From assembly GCA_013112585.1 (NCBI GenBank), contig JABFGH010000007.1, forward strand, positions 1-64,000: a DNA stretch of 64,000 nt, in the 5' to 3' direction. The stretch comes from Ignavibacteriota bacterium. Lineage in GTDB: Bacteria > Bacteroidota > Ignavibacteria > Ignavibacteriales > Melioribacteraceae. Shown in pieces: positions 54,541 through 63,630 of the stretch. Each line of letters opens with the position of its first letter. Positions within the stretch are counted from its first letter, which is position 1. The notes beneath the pieces were generated by a model. That model was not told where the DNA came from, ran no database searches, and saw only the letters and a program-made list of their open reading frames with translations. Position numbers and translations under genes: made by a program.

Positions 54541-54771
54541 ATGGAACTTTATTATGATGAAAATTTAGCCGCTCAAATACTACTTAATGAAGTATTAAAA
54601 GAATTAAAATTAAGTGGAAAAACCGAGGAAATTGTTAAAAATAGCAATATTGAGAGAATTTTAAGAAAACTGAATAGAATTATTAAAAGAAGATATTCAG
54701 TAGTAAAACAAGGCGTTTTGAAGAAAAACATCTTCTCAATTCTTAGAAATGATTACGGAATTCAATTTTAA
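54541..54771 (+). CDS. Small basic helical protein behind a sigma-54-type promoter
   Basis: 76 residues, helical and Lys/Arg-rich in the second half (NIERILRKLNRIIKRRYSVV, then QGVLKKNIFSILRNDYGIQF). A strong GTGGAGGAAG ribosome-binding site precedes the ATG. No signal peptide or cysteines and no recognised domain. It is a single-gene unit between the 1358-residue kinase and a heptamer array. The inferred sigma-54 promoter suggests regulated expression, for example under nitrogen, stress or envelope signals. Confidence 0.75.
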   Translation: MELYYDENLAAQILLNEVLKELKLSGKTEEIVKNSNIERILRKLNRIIKRRYSVVKQGVLKKNIFSILRNDYGIQF

Positions 54772-54795
54772 TTTAAATGACTTTAAAGCTATTTT

Positions 54796-54875
54796 TCTGA
54801 CTTCTGACTTCTGACTTCTGACTTCTGACTTCTGACTTTTGAATTCTGACTTTTGAATTCTGACTTTTGACTTCT
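54796..54875. repeat. Heptamer tandem array (ttctgac)n
   Basis: About six perfect ttctgac heptamers followed by a degenerate 14-mer version (ttctgacttttgaa) repeated twice more. It lies between the 76-residue gene and the convergent zinc-ribbon gene. Same unit length as the array at 32721-32765 but a different word. Confidence 0.85.
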
Positions 54876-54916
54876 TAATTACAAAATCGACCGATGATTT
54901 TCATTTTTCAAATAAA

Positions 54917-55138
54917 TTAATCTTTACCTAACTTTTCCTCTTTCTTCCATTCCTTACCGCAACTATTACACGTATAATCCGGGCTATCGTCCCTAACGCA
55001 GCATCCGCCTAATTTTGTTTCACCACTTTTAATTTCGTCCATCAGCTTGGATGAAAAAGCGGGCATGCCATACATAATTAATGTAATATTTTCAGAGCTG
55101 CATGCCGGACAAATTATTTTCTCAGATTTAGAATTCAC
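54917..55138 (-). CDS. Small zinc-ribbon protein
   Basis: 73 residues with two paired-cysteine knuckles, IICPACSSEN near the start and YTCNSCGKEW near the end, plus a central CC pair (LGGCCVRDD). The CxxC...CxxC arrangement indicates a structural zinc ribbon. It lies 48 bp downstream of the cheB-like gene on the same strand and is probably co-transcribed with it. Function unknown. Confidence 0.75.
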   Translation of the reverse strand: MNSKSEKIICPACSSENITLIMYGMPAFSSKLMDEIKSGETKLGGCCVRDDSPDYTCNSCGKEWKKEEKLGKD

Positions 55139-55186
55139 TAATTATTCTCAAATTTATTTTTAATTAATTCGGTTTGTTTAACAAAA

Positions 55187-56176
55187 TTATTTAAGCAAAG
55201 CCTGTTTAAGAATTCTCGGCATTTCGGAAATGGATATCACCTTATCGGCTAGATTTAATTTACTTACAAGTGCGGGCATATTCGCCAGTATAGCTGTTTT
55301 AGGGTCCTCAACAAAAACCTTTCCATCGGATGCTTTGATGTAACCCGCTCCAAATGAGCCGTCACTCCCCATTCCGGTAAAAACAAGCGCAATACTTTTA
55401 CTGCCGAAAATATAAGCCATACTTTTAAACAAAGGGTCGGCAGCAGGTTTAACAAAATTAATTGGTTCAGTGTCCAGCAAATTTATCGCAACAGGTTCTT
55501 CTCCAACTACCATATGTTTTTTACCCGGAGCAATGTAAACTATTCCGGGTACAACTTCTAAGTTTTCCTCACCCAGCAGCACGGGCATTTTTGTAACTTT
55601 CTGCAATGAATCTACAAATGATTCAAGCATCCAAGCCGGACCATGCTGCACAATTAAAAATGCTGCATTTTTAATTACACCAAGTTCTTTAAAGAATCTA
55701 ATTAATGTTTGAGGTCCGCCCGTACTTGTAGCAATGCCGACAGCGTAAAAATCCATTTTAGGTTTTGTAATTACCTTCCATTTCTTGTGCCTAATCGGTT
55801 TAGATTGTTTCTTAATTACTGCGTTATTAATTATTTGCAGCAGTCTATCTTTAAACACAGGTTTTGCAACATAGTCATCAGCACCGGCAAACAGGGCTTT
55901 ATTTTTAGCATCGCGGGAGTTAACAGCGGTAAGCACAATTATTATCGGCTGTACTTTAATTTCTAAACGGATTTTTTCTGTCAGTTTTAATCCGTCCATC
56001 TCCGGCATTAGCCAATCGGTAATTACAATTTCAATTTGGTTTTTCTTCAAAATCTCCATTGCTTCATCGCCATTTGCAGCGGCAAAAACTTTAAAGTCGC
56101 TGCCGGTAAACATTTTTCGCAACAAAATTCTTTGCGCTGCTTGGTCATCTACAATTAATATATTTTTGGTTTCCAT
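55187..56176 (-). CDS. cheB: CheB-type receiver-methylesterase
   Basis: 329 residues. N-terminal receiver (~1-120) with Asp near 54 (VITDWLMPEMDG); linker; CheB catalytic domain (~140-325) with the triad Ser near 151 (ATSTGGPQT), His near 178 (VQHGPAWM) and Asp near 272 (TGMGSDGS). CheB removes methyl groups from chemoreceptor glutamates. No cheR, cheA, mcp or flagellar gene lies in this window, so it is orphaned here and may serve a non-motility pathway. The domain order is the usual one. Confidence 0.9.
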   Translation of the reverse strand: METKNILIVDDQAAQRILLRKMFTGSDFKVFAAANGDEAMEILKKNQIEIVITDWLMPEMDGLKLTEKIRLEIKVQPIIIVLTAVNSRDAKNKALFAGADDYVAKPVFKDRLLQIINNAVIKKQSKPIRHKKWKVITKPKMDFYAVGIATSTGGPQTLIRFFKELGVIKNAAFLIVQHGPAWMLESFVDSLQKVTKMPVLLGEENLEVVPGIVYIAPGKKHMVVGEEPVAINLLDTEPINFVKPAADPLFKSMAYIFGSKSIALVFTGMGSDGSFGAGYIKASDGKVFVEDPKTAILANMPALVSKLNLADKVISISEMPRILKQALLK

Positions 56177-56277
56177 AGTTGCTCTTACTGACGAAAGTGA
56201 TTTAATTGCTTTATCACAAAATAAGATATTTCTTTTTAATATTTGTGGATTAAGTGGTTATTCAATCAAAAATAATA

Positions 56278-56307
56278 GAAAAAAAAGAGCACAAAATAAT
56301 GTGCTCC
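56278..56307 (-). terminator. Rho-independent terminator of the metal-efflux operon
   Basis: Stem gagcac (56287-56292) and gtgctc (56301-56306) with eight-base loop; on the minus strand a run of T residues follows (56286-56278). It lies about 65 bp after the stop of the RND pump gene. Confidence 0.85.
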
Positions 56308-56370
56308 ATTAAATAACATTTTCCTCTTATTAGGTACACTTAAAAATTTCTTAGAATACTTTAAGCAATT

Positions 56371-59300
56371 CTATTTTATCTTTTCCTCAATTGATTTCGG
56401 CACGAACCATTTATACAAAGCCGGTAAAACTATAAGCGTTAAAATAGTAGAAGTAAACAATCCGCCTACGACTACAGTGGCAAGCGGTCTTTGAACCTCA
56501 CTGCCGATGCCCGCTGCCAGAAGTAAGGGCAGTAGTCCGAGCATTGTGGTTAATGCAGTCATCAGCACGGGGCGCAATCTAAGTTTTGCTCCTTCAACTG
56601 ATGCTTCATTAATTGATTTGCCTTCAAGCAATAATTGATTTAAGTAGGTTATCAGCACCATTCCGTTCTGTAAGGCAATGCCGAATAATGCAATGAACCC
56701 GACCGAAGAAGGCACAGATAGATTTTGCCCTGAAACCCAAAGTGCAACAATACCGCCAACCAGGGCTAATGGTATGTTAATGAAAATGAGCATTGTATTT
56801 TTTATGGAGTTAAAACTTGAAAAAAGCAAAAAGAATACAAGCAATAAAGTAATGGGAACTACAATTGCAAAACGCTTGTTTGCTTCCTGCTGAAGTTTAT
56901 ACTGCCCGCCCCATGTTGTAAAATATCCTATAGGCAGATTAACTTCATCCTCGATTTTTTGCTGACTCTCATTAACAAACGAACCGATATCCCTGCCCAC
57001 AACATTGCATTGAATTGTAATAAATCTTTGGTTTTGTTCACGGGTAATTTGTCTGGGTCCTTCAAGCTCCTCAAACTCTGCAACTTGACTTAACGGCACT
57101 TTCATTCCGGCCGGCGTATTTATTATAAGTTCTTTAATGATTGATTCATTATCCCGGTACTCGGGAGCCAATCGAACGAAAATATCAAAACGCCGAATGC
57201 CTTCAAAAATTTGTCCCGCAGTTTCTCCGCCAATTGCAGTTTTAATTACATTCTGCACGTCCAGTAAATTCAAACCGTAGCGTGCAATTGCATGTCTATC
57301 AACAGTTATTTTTAATTGCGGCTTACCGCTAATTTGGTCAATTTGAATATCCGCTGCCCCTCGAACATTTCTAAGCGTGCCGGCTATTTTCTCAGCATTC
57401 ATTTTTAATAGATCTAAGTCATCACCAAATAACTTAACCGCCAGCTCAGCTTTTACACCTTCTAAAAGTTCATCAACCGCCATCTGAATCGGCTGAGTAA
57501 AATTGACCAAAATACCGGGGAATGATTTTAGCTTTTCCCTGATGGCATCCTCAATATCCGTTTGTGTGTATCCGCTTCGCCATTCCGATTCCGGCTTTAA
57601 CAGAACAGTAATTTCGGCACTGTTAATTGGGTCGGTGTGCGCACCAACTTCACCTCGTCCAATTCTTGTTACTGTTTCTTCCACTTCATCAACGGTATTT
57701 ACCCGCTTCTCTATCAGCAGCGTGGTCCTTTTACTTTCATTAAGCGAAATGGATGGCGCCATTGAAACTTTTACAACCAATGTTCCTTCTTTTAATTGAG
57801 GAGTAAACTCGGAGCCAAGCTGCGGGTAAATAATAGCCCCGCTTGCTAAAATAATTAGGCTGAGTACTATAGCAGCAATTCTATTTTTAACAAAATAATT
57901 TATAATTAGTGTATAAATTATTAGCAAATATTTGATGATAATATTTTCTTTCTGACTTTTATTGCCGGTGCCTTCAACAGTTTTTAACTTTCTTTTCATC
58001 AATAAAGTTGAAAAGACCGGAGCTAAAATCAGGGCATAAATTAATGATCCGAGCATTGCTAAAACAATTGTATAAGCAAGCGGACTAAAGGTTTTCCCTT
58101 CAACACCCTGTAAAGTGAATAGCGGAATAAATACAGTTATAATAATTATTATCGAAAATAATATTGGTCTTAAAACTTCCTTACTTGCTTTGGAAATTAC
58201 AACAGCTAAACTTTCATCTCCGGGTGATTCCCGTTTTAGGCGGTCAATATTTTCAACTAAAACAATGCTGCCGTCCACCATCATGCCTATAGCTATTGCC
58301 AATCCGCCGAACGACATAAGGTTGATTGAAATATTAAAATACTGCATACCAATAAATGCGAAGAGTACTGAAAAAGGAATTGATACAGCGACAACAAAGC
58401 TTGGGCGGATTGACCCCATAAATAAAATAAGTACAATTACCACCATAACAATGCCCTGAAGCAAGGCATTTGTTACAGTGCTTACGGCTGCTTCCACCAA
58501 CGATTTCTGTTCATAGTAAGGTACAATATTAACTCCTTCGGGAAGTGCTTTGTTAATTTCTTCCATTTTCTTTTCAACTGCACTTATAACTTTTGAGGAG
58601 TTTGTACCGAACAGTTTTATTACTTGTCCCGAAATTACTTCTTCAATACCGTTTCTCGTTTGAAGTCCTCTTCGGATTGCTCCGCCGATTTCTATCTCAG
58701 CTACTTGATTTAAATAAACCGGTGTACCGGCTTCAGATTTTATAACTACATTTTCGAGGTCTTCAATTTTTGTTGCAAGTCCAACCGATCTTACTAAAAA
58801 TTCTTCGGCATCTTTTTCGATAAATGAAGCGCCTACATTCAAATTGTTTTTCTTTAATATTTCAACAAGATCATTAATGGCAATATCATATCTTAATAAA
58901 GCTTTAGGATTTACAACTACATGAAATTGTTTTTCAAACCCGCCTATGCCTAATACCTCGGTTACACCGGGCACGGTTTGAAGCTGAAATTTAATAATCC
59001 AATCCTGTATTGTCCGTAATTCTTCAAGCGAATATTTTCCTGTTGTGTCATCTAAATAATAAAATAATATCAAACCCATTCCGGTTGAAATAGGACCCAT
59101 TTGCGGATCGCCGAATCCTTCGGGAACTTGTTCCCGTGCTTCCTGCAGCCGTTCGTTAACAATTTGACGGGCAAAATAAATATCTGTACCATCCTTAAAA
59201 TAAATATTAACGACAGATAACCCGAAGTTTGAAACTGATCTTACATTTTCCAAATCTGGCAATCCATTCATTGCAGTTTCAATGGGGAATGTTACATATT

Positions 59301-59484
59301 TTTCAACCTCTTCCGGTGCTAAGCCTTCTGTTACGGTAAAAACCTGTACCAGAGAGGGAGAGACATCGGGGAAAGCATCGATGGGCAATACCTTATAACT
59401 GAAATAACCGCCGGCAAAAACAACTAATGCCACTACTGCAATCAGCAGCCGGTTTACCAACACAAAATCTATTATTCTATTCAT
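56371..59484 (-). CDS. Heavy-metal efflux RND pump (CusA/CzcA family)
   Basis: 1037 residues, standard length. It has twelve membrane helices, a large periplasmic domain after helix 1 (ALVVFAGGYFSYKVLPIDAF, then DVSPSLVQV) and a second after helix 7. The helix 4 motif GGLAIAIGMMVDGSIVLVEN keeps the Asp and Glu of the proton relay; the first acidic position typical of divalent-cation CzcA pumps (DFGxxVD) is Ala/Gly here, which is the CusA-like pattern. That hints at monovalent ions (Cu/Ag), but divalent export cannot be excluded. It is the last gene of a four-gene unit with its adaptor, TolC-like channel and a Cys/His-rich secreted protein. Confidence 0.92.
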   Translation of the reverse strand: MNRIIDFVLVNRLLIAVVALVVFAGGYFSYKVLPIDAFPDVSPSLVQVFTVTEGLAPEEVEKYVTFPIETAMNGLPDLENVRSVSNFGLSVVNIYFKDGTDIYFARQIVNERLQEAREQVPEGFGDPQMGPISTGMGLILFYYLDDTTGKYSLEELRTIQDWIIKFQLQTVPGVTEVLGIGGFEKQFHVVVNPKALLRYDIAINDLVEILKKNNLNVGASFIEKDAEEFLVRSVGLATKIEDLENVVIKSEAGTPVYLNQVAEIEIGGAIRRGLQTRNGIEEVISGQVIKLFGTNSSKVISAVEKKMEEINKALPEGVNIVPYYEQKSLVEAAVSTVTNALLQGIVMVVIVLILFMGSIRPSFVVAVSIPFSVLFAFIGMQYFNISINLMSFGGLAIAIGMMVDGSIVLVENIDRLKRESPGDESLAVVISKASKEVLRPILFSIIIIITVFIPLFTLQGVEGKTFSPLAYTIVLAMLGSLIYALILAPVFSTLLMKRKLKTVEGTGNKSQKENIIIKYLLIIYTLIINYFVKNRIAAIVLSLIILASGAIIYPQLGSEFTPQLKEGTLVVKVSMAPSISLNESKRTTLLIEKRVNTVDEVEETVTRIGRGEVGAHTDPINSAEITVLLKPESEWRSGYTQTDIEDAIREKLKSFPGILVNFTQPIQMAVDELLEGVKAELAVKLFGDDLDLLKMNAEKIAGTLRNVRGAADIQIDQISGKPQLKITVDRHAIARYGLNLLDVQNVIKTAIGGETAGQIFEGIRRFDIFVRLAPEYRDNESIIKELIINTPAGMKVPLSQVAEFEELEGPRQITREQNQRFITIQCNVVGRDIGSFVNESQQKIEDEVNLPIGYFTTWGGQYKLQQEANKRFAIVVPITLLLVFFLLFSSFNSIKNTMLIFINIPLALVGGIVALWVSGQNLSVPSSVGFIALFGIALQNGMVLITYLNQLLLEGKSINEASVEGAKLRLRPVLMTALTTMLGLLPLLLAAGIGSEVQRPLATVVVGGLFTSTILTLIVLPALYKWFVPKSIEEKIK

Positions 59485-59499
59485 AATTTTCTCCGGATT

Positions 59500-60480
59500 T
59501 TAATGAGCATGACCGCCGCCAAATGATTCTTTTAGCAGTTCAGATTTAATTACAAATGCTCCTTCGGCAATGTATATCTGCTTGATATTTAAACCGCTTA
59601 AAATTTCGGCATAGTCAGTATTTGTTTTACCTATTGTTACCTGCTTCGGTTTAAATGCTTTACCATCCTTTACAAACACAACTTTCCGGTTTTCAAAATT
59701 TTGTATTGCATTAAGTTTAACAGCTTTTTCTACATCAATAAAATTGGTAAGTACCTTTGCAGCAATAAACATTCCCGGTTTCCAGTAACCTGAAAAATTA
59801 TTTAATCGTACCCGCGCGGTTGCTGTGCGTGTATGTTTATCTAAAGTGGGGCTTAAATAAAATATACTGCCTTTTATTGCGTTATCTAATTCATCAAAAT
59901 AAATCAATGCACTTTGCCCGACTTTAATCTTATTCAAATCCTTTTGATAAACATTTAGTTCAGCCCATACAGTGGTTAAATCTGCCACAGTTACAACATG
60001 TTTTTCATCACCAATTAATTCTCCGGGTGTCATGTGCATTTCAAGCACCACGCCCTTTATTGAAGACTTCACATCATAGGTTACAAGACTTTCATTACTT
60101 TCAATTACGGCAATCACTTCATCCTTTTCCACTCTATCGCCAATTGCCTTATGCACGCTTTTTACTATGCCGGTAAATCTTGGAACAAGGTGAGCGAGCT
60201 TATCCGGATTGGGTACTATTTCTCCGGTTAAGCCCGTGTGCATTTGCAATTTAACTGAGCCGACAGTCTCTAATTGAATTCCCAGTTCCTCTATTTCACT
60301 ATTTGTAAGAGTTACACTATTTTCATCGGAATGAATGCCGGGCTTTTTATTACCACTGTCATTTTTTTTGTGCATGTAATCTGTATTTCCGCTGTTCAGT
60401 AACGCTGATGCCGCAAACATTAATGCTGCACCAATAACAATTCCGATTACTACAAAAATATATTTGCTTTTATTATTCAT
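59500..60480 (-). CDS. RND efflux periplasmic adaptor (CusB/CzcB-like)
   Basis: 326 residues with an N-terminal membrane anchor (~7-27, IFVVIGIVIGAALMFAASAL). Barrel-sandwich halves are visible at VKSVHKAIGDRVEKDEVIAV and YDVKSSIKGVVLEMHMTPGE, with a beta-barrel after that (YFLSPTLDKHTRTATARVRL). It is shorter than typical CusB. The far C-terminus is Gly/His-rich (SFGGGHAH) and the N-terminal periplasmic part contains His and Lys (DYMHKKNDSG), both potential metal contacts. It links the inner-membrane pump and TolC-like channel. It lies 15 bp before the pump gene. Confidence 0.9.
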   Translation of the reverse strand: MNNKSKYIFVVIGIVIGAALMFAASALLNSGNTDYMHKKNDSGNKKPGIHSDENSVTLTNSEIEELGIQLETVGSVKLQMHTGLTGEIVPNPDKLAHLVPRFTGIVKSVHKAIGDRVEKDEVIAVIESNESLVTYDVKSSIKGVVLEMHMTPGELIGDEKHVVTVADLTTVWAELNVYQKDLNKIKVGQSALIYFDELDNAIKGSIFYLSPTLDKHTRTATARVRLNNFSGYWKPGMFIAAKVLTNFIDVEKAVKLNAIQNFENRKVVFVKDGKAFKPKQVTIGKTNTDYAEILSGLNIKQIYIAEGAFVIKSELLKESFGGGHAH

Positions 60481-60491
60481 TTAAAATTTCC

Positions 60492-61793
60492 TTAGTTAAT
60501 TTCTTCGGCTATCAAATTTTCTATTTCAATTTTTACTAATTGAATTTCTGAGGTTAAGTTCAGGTACTGATTTTGGAGATCGAATAATGTGCGTTCGGCA
60601 TCAAGCACATCCAGCACTGTAAACCTGCCAACAAGGCTTCCTTCCTTAATTATTCTAAAGGCTTCTTCCGCTTTTGGAATTGAATTAGTTTGAAGCTGTT
60701 TGCCGATTTCAGTTAATGCATTAAATTTTCTGTACAATAAATTTAAGCGCATCACTAAATTATTTTTAATTGAATTGTATTCACTCTTTTTCTGATCTGA
60801 CCTAATCCGGGTTTCCTGGATTGAGCCTTGATTTCTATTGAATAGAGGAATGGGAATTGAAGCACCGATTAGAAATGTATTTGCTCCAATATCATTTGAT
60901 CTTTTATAACCTGCACTTACCGTTAGATCGGGTACTCCTATTGCTTCTTCTAAATCGAGCAGAGCATTCTGTTTTTCAAATTCGCTTTCAAATTTTTTTA
61001 ATTTTGGATTATTCTCCAATAGAGCTAACAGTGAATCATAACCGGGTAAAAGAAGTGGATATTGTAAATCGCCGATTAATTGATTAATGGAAAAATCCGG
61101 CTCATAAATTAGTGACTCCAATTCTGATATTGCGAGATGATAATTTGATTGCAGCTTGGTTAATTCTATCTGCAGCGAGTTAAAAATTATTTCTGCACGT
61201 GAAACTTCCGCGGGCGAAATTTTTCCTGCATTAACTCGTTTCTTCAGGTTCGCTAAAAATTCATTCGAAATATTTATCAGTTCTTCATTTTTTTTAATAA
61301 GTAGTTTTGCAGAAAGAGCTTGATGAAAAACTTGTTTAACATTAGTAATTATCTCAAGTCGTTTTTCCTTGTAATCCCATTCAGCTAATGAAACATTTGC
61401 CTCGGCAACTTTTTCGCTTTTACTTAATTTGCCTGCCAGTAAAAAGTTCTGACTCATCTTTGCAGTTATCTCACTGCCGGAAAAGCCTCTTAGATCATCA
61501 CTGCCTAAAATATTTTCAGCTTCAATTTCAAATTCAGGATTAGGACTTAAGCCGCTTTGTAATTTTGCCGCTTCACGGGCAGATACTTCCATTCTTAGCA
61601 TTTGCAGTTCGGGATTATTTTTAATCGCCATATTAACTGCCCTATTTATCGTCAGAGTATCTGAATTAAAAATATCAGAACTTTCATTAACATTTATTTT
61701 TGTTAACCTGGAATTGTAACTTTGGGCATTTACAGATTTTATTAACAACAGAGCACACACAAACACTGTGCGGCACTTGTGGATTAGGCGCAT
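60492..61793 (-). CDS. TolC-family outer-membrane channel (CzcC/CusC-like)
   Basis: 433 residues, signal peptide ~1-23 (ending SVNAQ). It has two OEP repeats with long coiled helices (LTINRAVNMAIKNNPELQML, then AGKISPAEVSRAEIIF, and in the second half RIIKEGSLVGRFTVLDVLDA followed by ERTLFDLQNQYLNL). It forms the outer-membrane exit duct of the tripartite metal pump. There are eleven bases between its stop and the adaptor start. Confidence 0.9.
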   Translation of the reverse strand: MRLIHKCRTVFVCALLLIKSVNAQSYNSRLTKINVNESSDIFNSDTLTINRAVNMAIKNNPELQMLRMEVSAREAAKLQSGLSPNPEFEIEAENILGSDDLRGFSGSEITAKMSQNFLLAGKLSKSEKVAEANVSLAEWDYKEKRLEIITNVKQVFHQALSAKLLIKKNEELINISNEFLANLKKRVNAGKISPAEVSRAEIIFNSLQIELTKLQSNYHLAISELESLIYEPDFSINQLIGDLQYPLLLPGYDSLLALLENNPKLKKFESEFEKQNALLDLEEAIGVPDLTVSAGYKRSNDIGANTFLIGASIPIPLFNRNQGSIQETRIRSDQKKSEYNSIKNNLVMRLNLLYRKFNALTEIGKQLQTNSIPKAEEAFRIIKEGSLVGRFTVLDVLDAERTLFDLQNQYLNLTSEIQLVKIEIENLIAEEIN

Positions 61794-61856
61794 TTGTACC
61801 TCAATAAAGATTATGTTAAAATTATTTCTTAGACTAATTGTATTAGGATCTGTTGT

Positions 61857-62264
61857 CTAAATAAGCAGGGCAGATATGCGCTTTATTGTAAGGGGAAGGG
61901 GTTTAATTTCAACTCGTTTTATTAAGTTTAAGTGTGCAGATGATTTTTCATCATCTGTAAGTTTAGGAAATATAGCTGCGGAGATGGGCAGTATATTTTT
62001 TTTATTAATTTTATTTGCCGCATAAAATTCATCTTGATGTTCCAGCAGTAAATCATCTTTACAATCGGAAGAAAAAACTAAGCTATTGATGGGAATTGCT
62101 GAATGGCAGTGATTATCTAAATTAACATTTTCAAAATGAGTATTGTTTTCCTCGTAACACATTACCCATCCTTCAGCAAAAGGGTGCATGGCTGTTAAAT
62201 GAATAATCATTCCGGCAAGCAGAAAAGTGCTGATGATTTTATATGTAAATTTATTTTTGTTCAA
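61857..62264 (-). CDS. Small secreted Cys/His-rich protein heading the metal-efflux operon
   Basis: 135 residues from a TTG start (the first plausible one; the initiation signal is weak). A hydrophobic N-terminal segment (~10-28, IISTFLLAGMIIHLTAMHP) is a signal peptide or anchor. The mature part holds clustered metal-ligand residues: GWVMCYEENNTHFENVNLDN, HCHS, SDCKDD and LEHQDEF. It is the first gene of the efflux unit, 63 bp before the TolC-like gene, so periplasmic metal binding or sensing is a reasonable inference. No family recognised. Confidence 0.65.
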   Translation of the reverse strand: MNKNKFTYKIISTFLLAGMIIHLTAMHPFAEGWVMCYEENNTHFENVNLDNHCHSAIPINSLVFSSDCKDDLLLEHQDEFYAANKINKKNILPISAAIFPKLTDDEKSSAHLNLIKRVEIKPLPLTIKRISALLI

Positions 62265-62372
62265 TAATAATTTATAAATTAAAAATTCTTCTGTCTAAAC
62301 TTATTTGAAATGTTACTTTTATACAATAGTTAAATTTGTAGAAAATTTTGCATTCAAAAATTTCAAGTTCAA

Positions 62373-63584
62373 TTAAAATTTTAAACAATCAATAAATATT
62401 TTTTCTCCATTGCAATTCGTTGTGAAAAATAAAAAATGTTGACCACCATCCTTCAGCTTAAATTGTTCTTTTATCTCTTCCGGCTTTAAGGGAAAATTAC
62501 TTCGGGCAATGTTAGCTTTTGTAATGTTTTGTTCCTTCAAATATTTTTTGATTTCTTTATCATTATAGATTGCCGTGTACTCAATTTTAAATTTACGACC
62601 GGAGAAATGATTAATTGCTTTTTGAGAAACCAGATAGTCTGAAATAGGGTTAACAAATTTCATCTTAAATTTATCTGCAATCAGTTTTGTTAAATCTGCC
62701 TTCCTAATTGCGGCATTTGGCTCGTAGAAATATAATTTGTCCGAAACGTCCGCAAACTGTTTTTCCCGGCTTTCATCAATGCCTGCACTAAAATATTCTG
62801 CATCTTCACGCTCATGCAGCATTACTGCCGATTTAATTTTACCGAGCGACTTGGTCTTTTCTTCGAAATTAAAAAACAACAAAACTTCTTTACATTCATT
62901 ATTTACGGAAACAACAGAAAACTCATTCAATGCGGGAAAAAGTTTAAATGCTTCAGTAATATCAAAAGCTGGCGCAAGTTTTAACATTAGGTTTTTAGTT
63001 TTGCTTTTAAGCAATTCAAAATTTTTAATTACATCAGGTGTATAAAATTTAATATCAACGGAGCGTTTCATTTGATTACGGCGGGAAGGGTCGGCGTAAA
63101 TCCAATCAAAAAAATTATCTTCATAGTTTTTTAATATTTCAATTCCGTCACCATTTATAATTTGAATATTATTAATATTCAGAACATTAAAGTTATACTC
63201 CGCAATCTCGCATAATTCTTTTTTCAGTTCACAGTAAATTACTTTATCAAACACATTTGCAAAATAAATTGAATCAATTCCTAATCCGCCGGTTAAATCA
63301 ATAATGTGCTTACCGTTTATCCTGCTGCTTTTAAAGTCGGCAGTTAATTCCGATGAAGCCTGTTCGAGAGATACTTTTTTGTAGATCAAGTTATGTTTAC
63401 TTAAGGCGGGCAATTTTTTACGCGCTTTTATTCTGCATTCAATTTGTTCGGCAATCTCTTTAATCGGCAAATCAGTTTTACCGGAATATTTAAGCAGAAT
63501 TTTTTGAACGGAAATATGCGAGTTGCTTTTTATAAACTGTTTAACTTTTTCGCTGTTCAGAATATTTGTTATAGAATTGTTCAT
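62373..63584 (-). CDS. SAM-dependent methyltransferase with THUMP-like domain
   Basis: 403 residues. A helical N-terminus (~1-90) is followed by a Rossmann methyltransferase core with motif I IDLTGGLGIDSIYFA near residue 100, YCELKKE (motif II) and YADPSRR (motif IV, DP-S-R-R). A C-terminal ~130-residue segment (YEPNAAIRKADL, SDYLVSQKAINHFSGRKFKI) is typical of the THUMP-like domain found in these Bacteroidota proteins. The target is probably RNA or ribosome-related but unproven. It is a single gene between the metal operon and the kinase fragment. Confidence 0.8.
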   Translation of the reverse strand: MNNSITNILNSEKVKQFIKSNSHISVQKILLKYSGKTDLPIKEIAEQIECRIKARKKLPALSKHNLIYKKVSLEQASSELTADFKSSRINGKHIIDLTGGLGIDSIYFANVFDKVIYCELKKELCEIAEYNFNVLNINNIQIINGDGIEILKNYEDNFFDWIYADPSRRNQMKRSVDIKFYTPDVIKNFELLKSKTKNLMLKLAPAFDITEAFKLFPALNEFSVVSVNNECKEVLLFFNFEEKTKSLGKIKSAVMLHEREDAEYFSAGIDESREKQFADVSDKLYFYEPNAAIRKADLTKLIADKFKMKFVNPISDYLVSQKAINHFSGRKFKIEYTAIYNDKEIKKYLKEQNITKANIARSNFPLKPEEIKEQFKLKDGGQHFLFFTTNCNGEKIFIDCLKF

Positions 63585-63630
63585 CTTTATTTATTCAATA
63601 ATAAATAAAAATTGTTTGGCATGGGATGAA

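Noticed and set aside
54796-54875. Coding or phase-variable tract for the neighbouring small gene
   Set aside because: The array begins after the stop codon and ribosome-binding features are absent, so it cannot switch the 76-residue frame.
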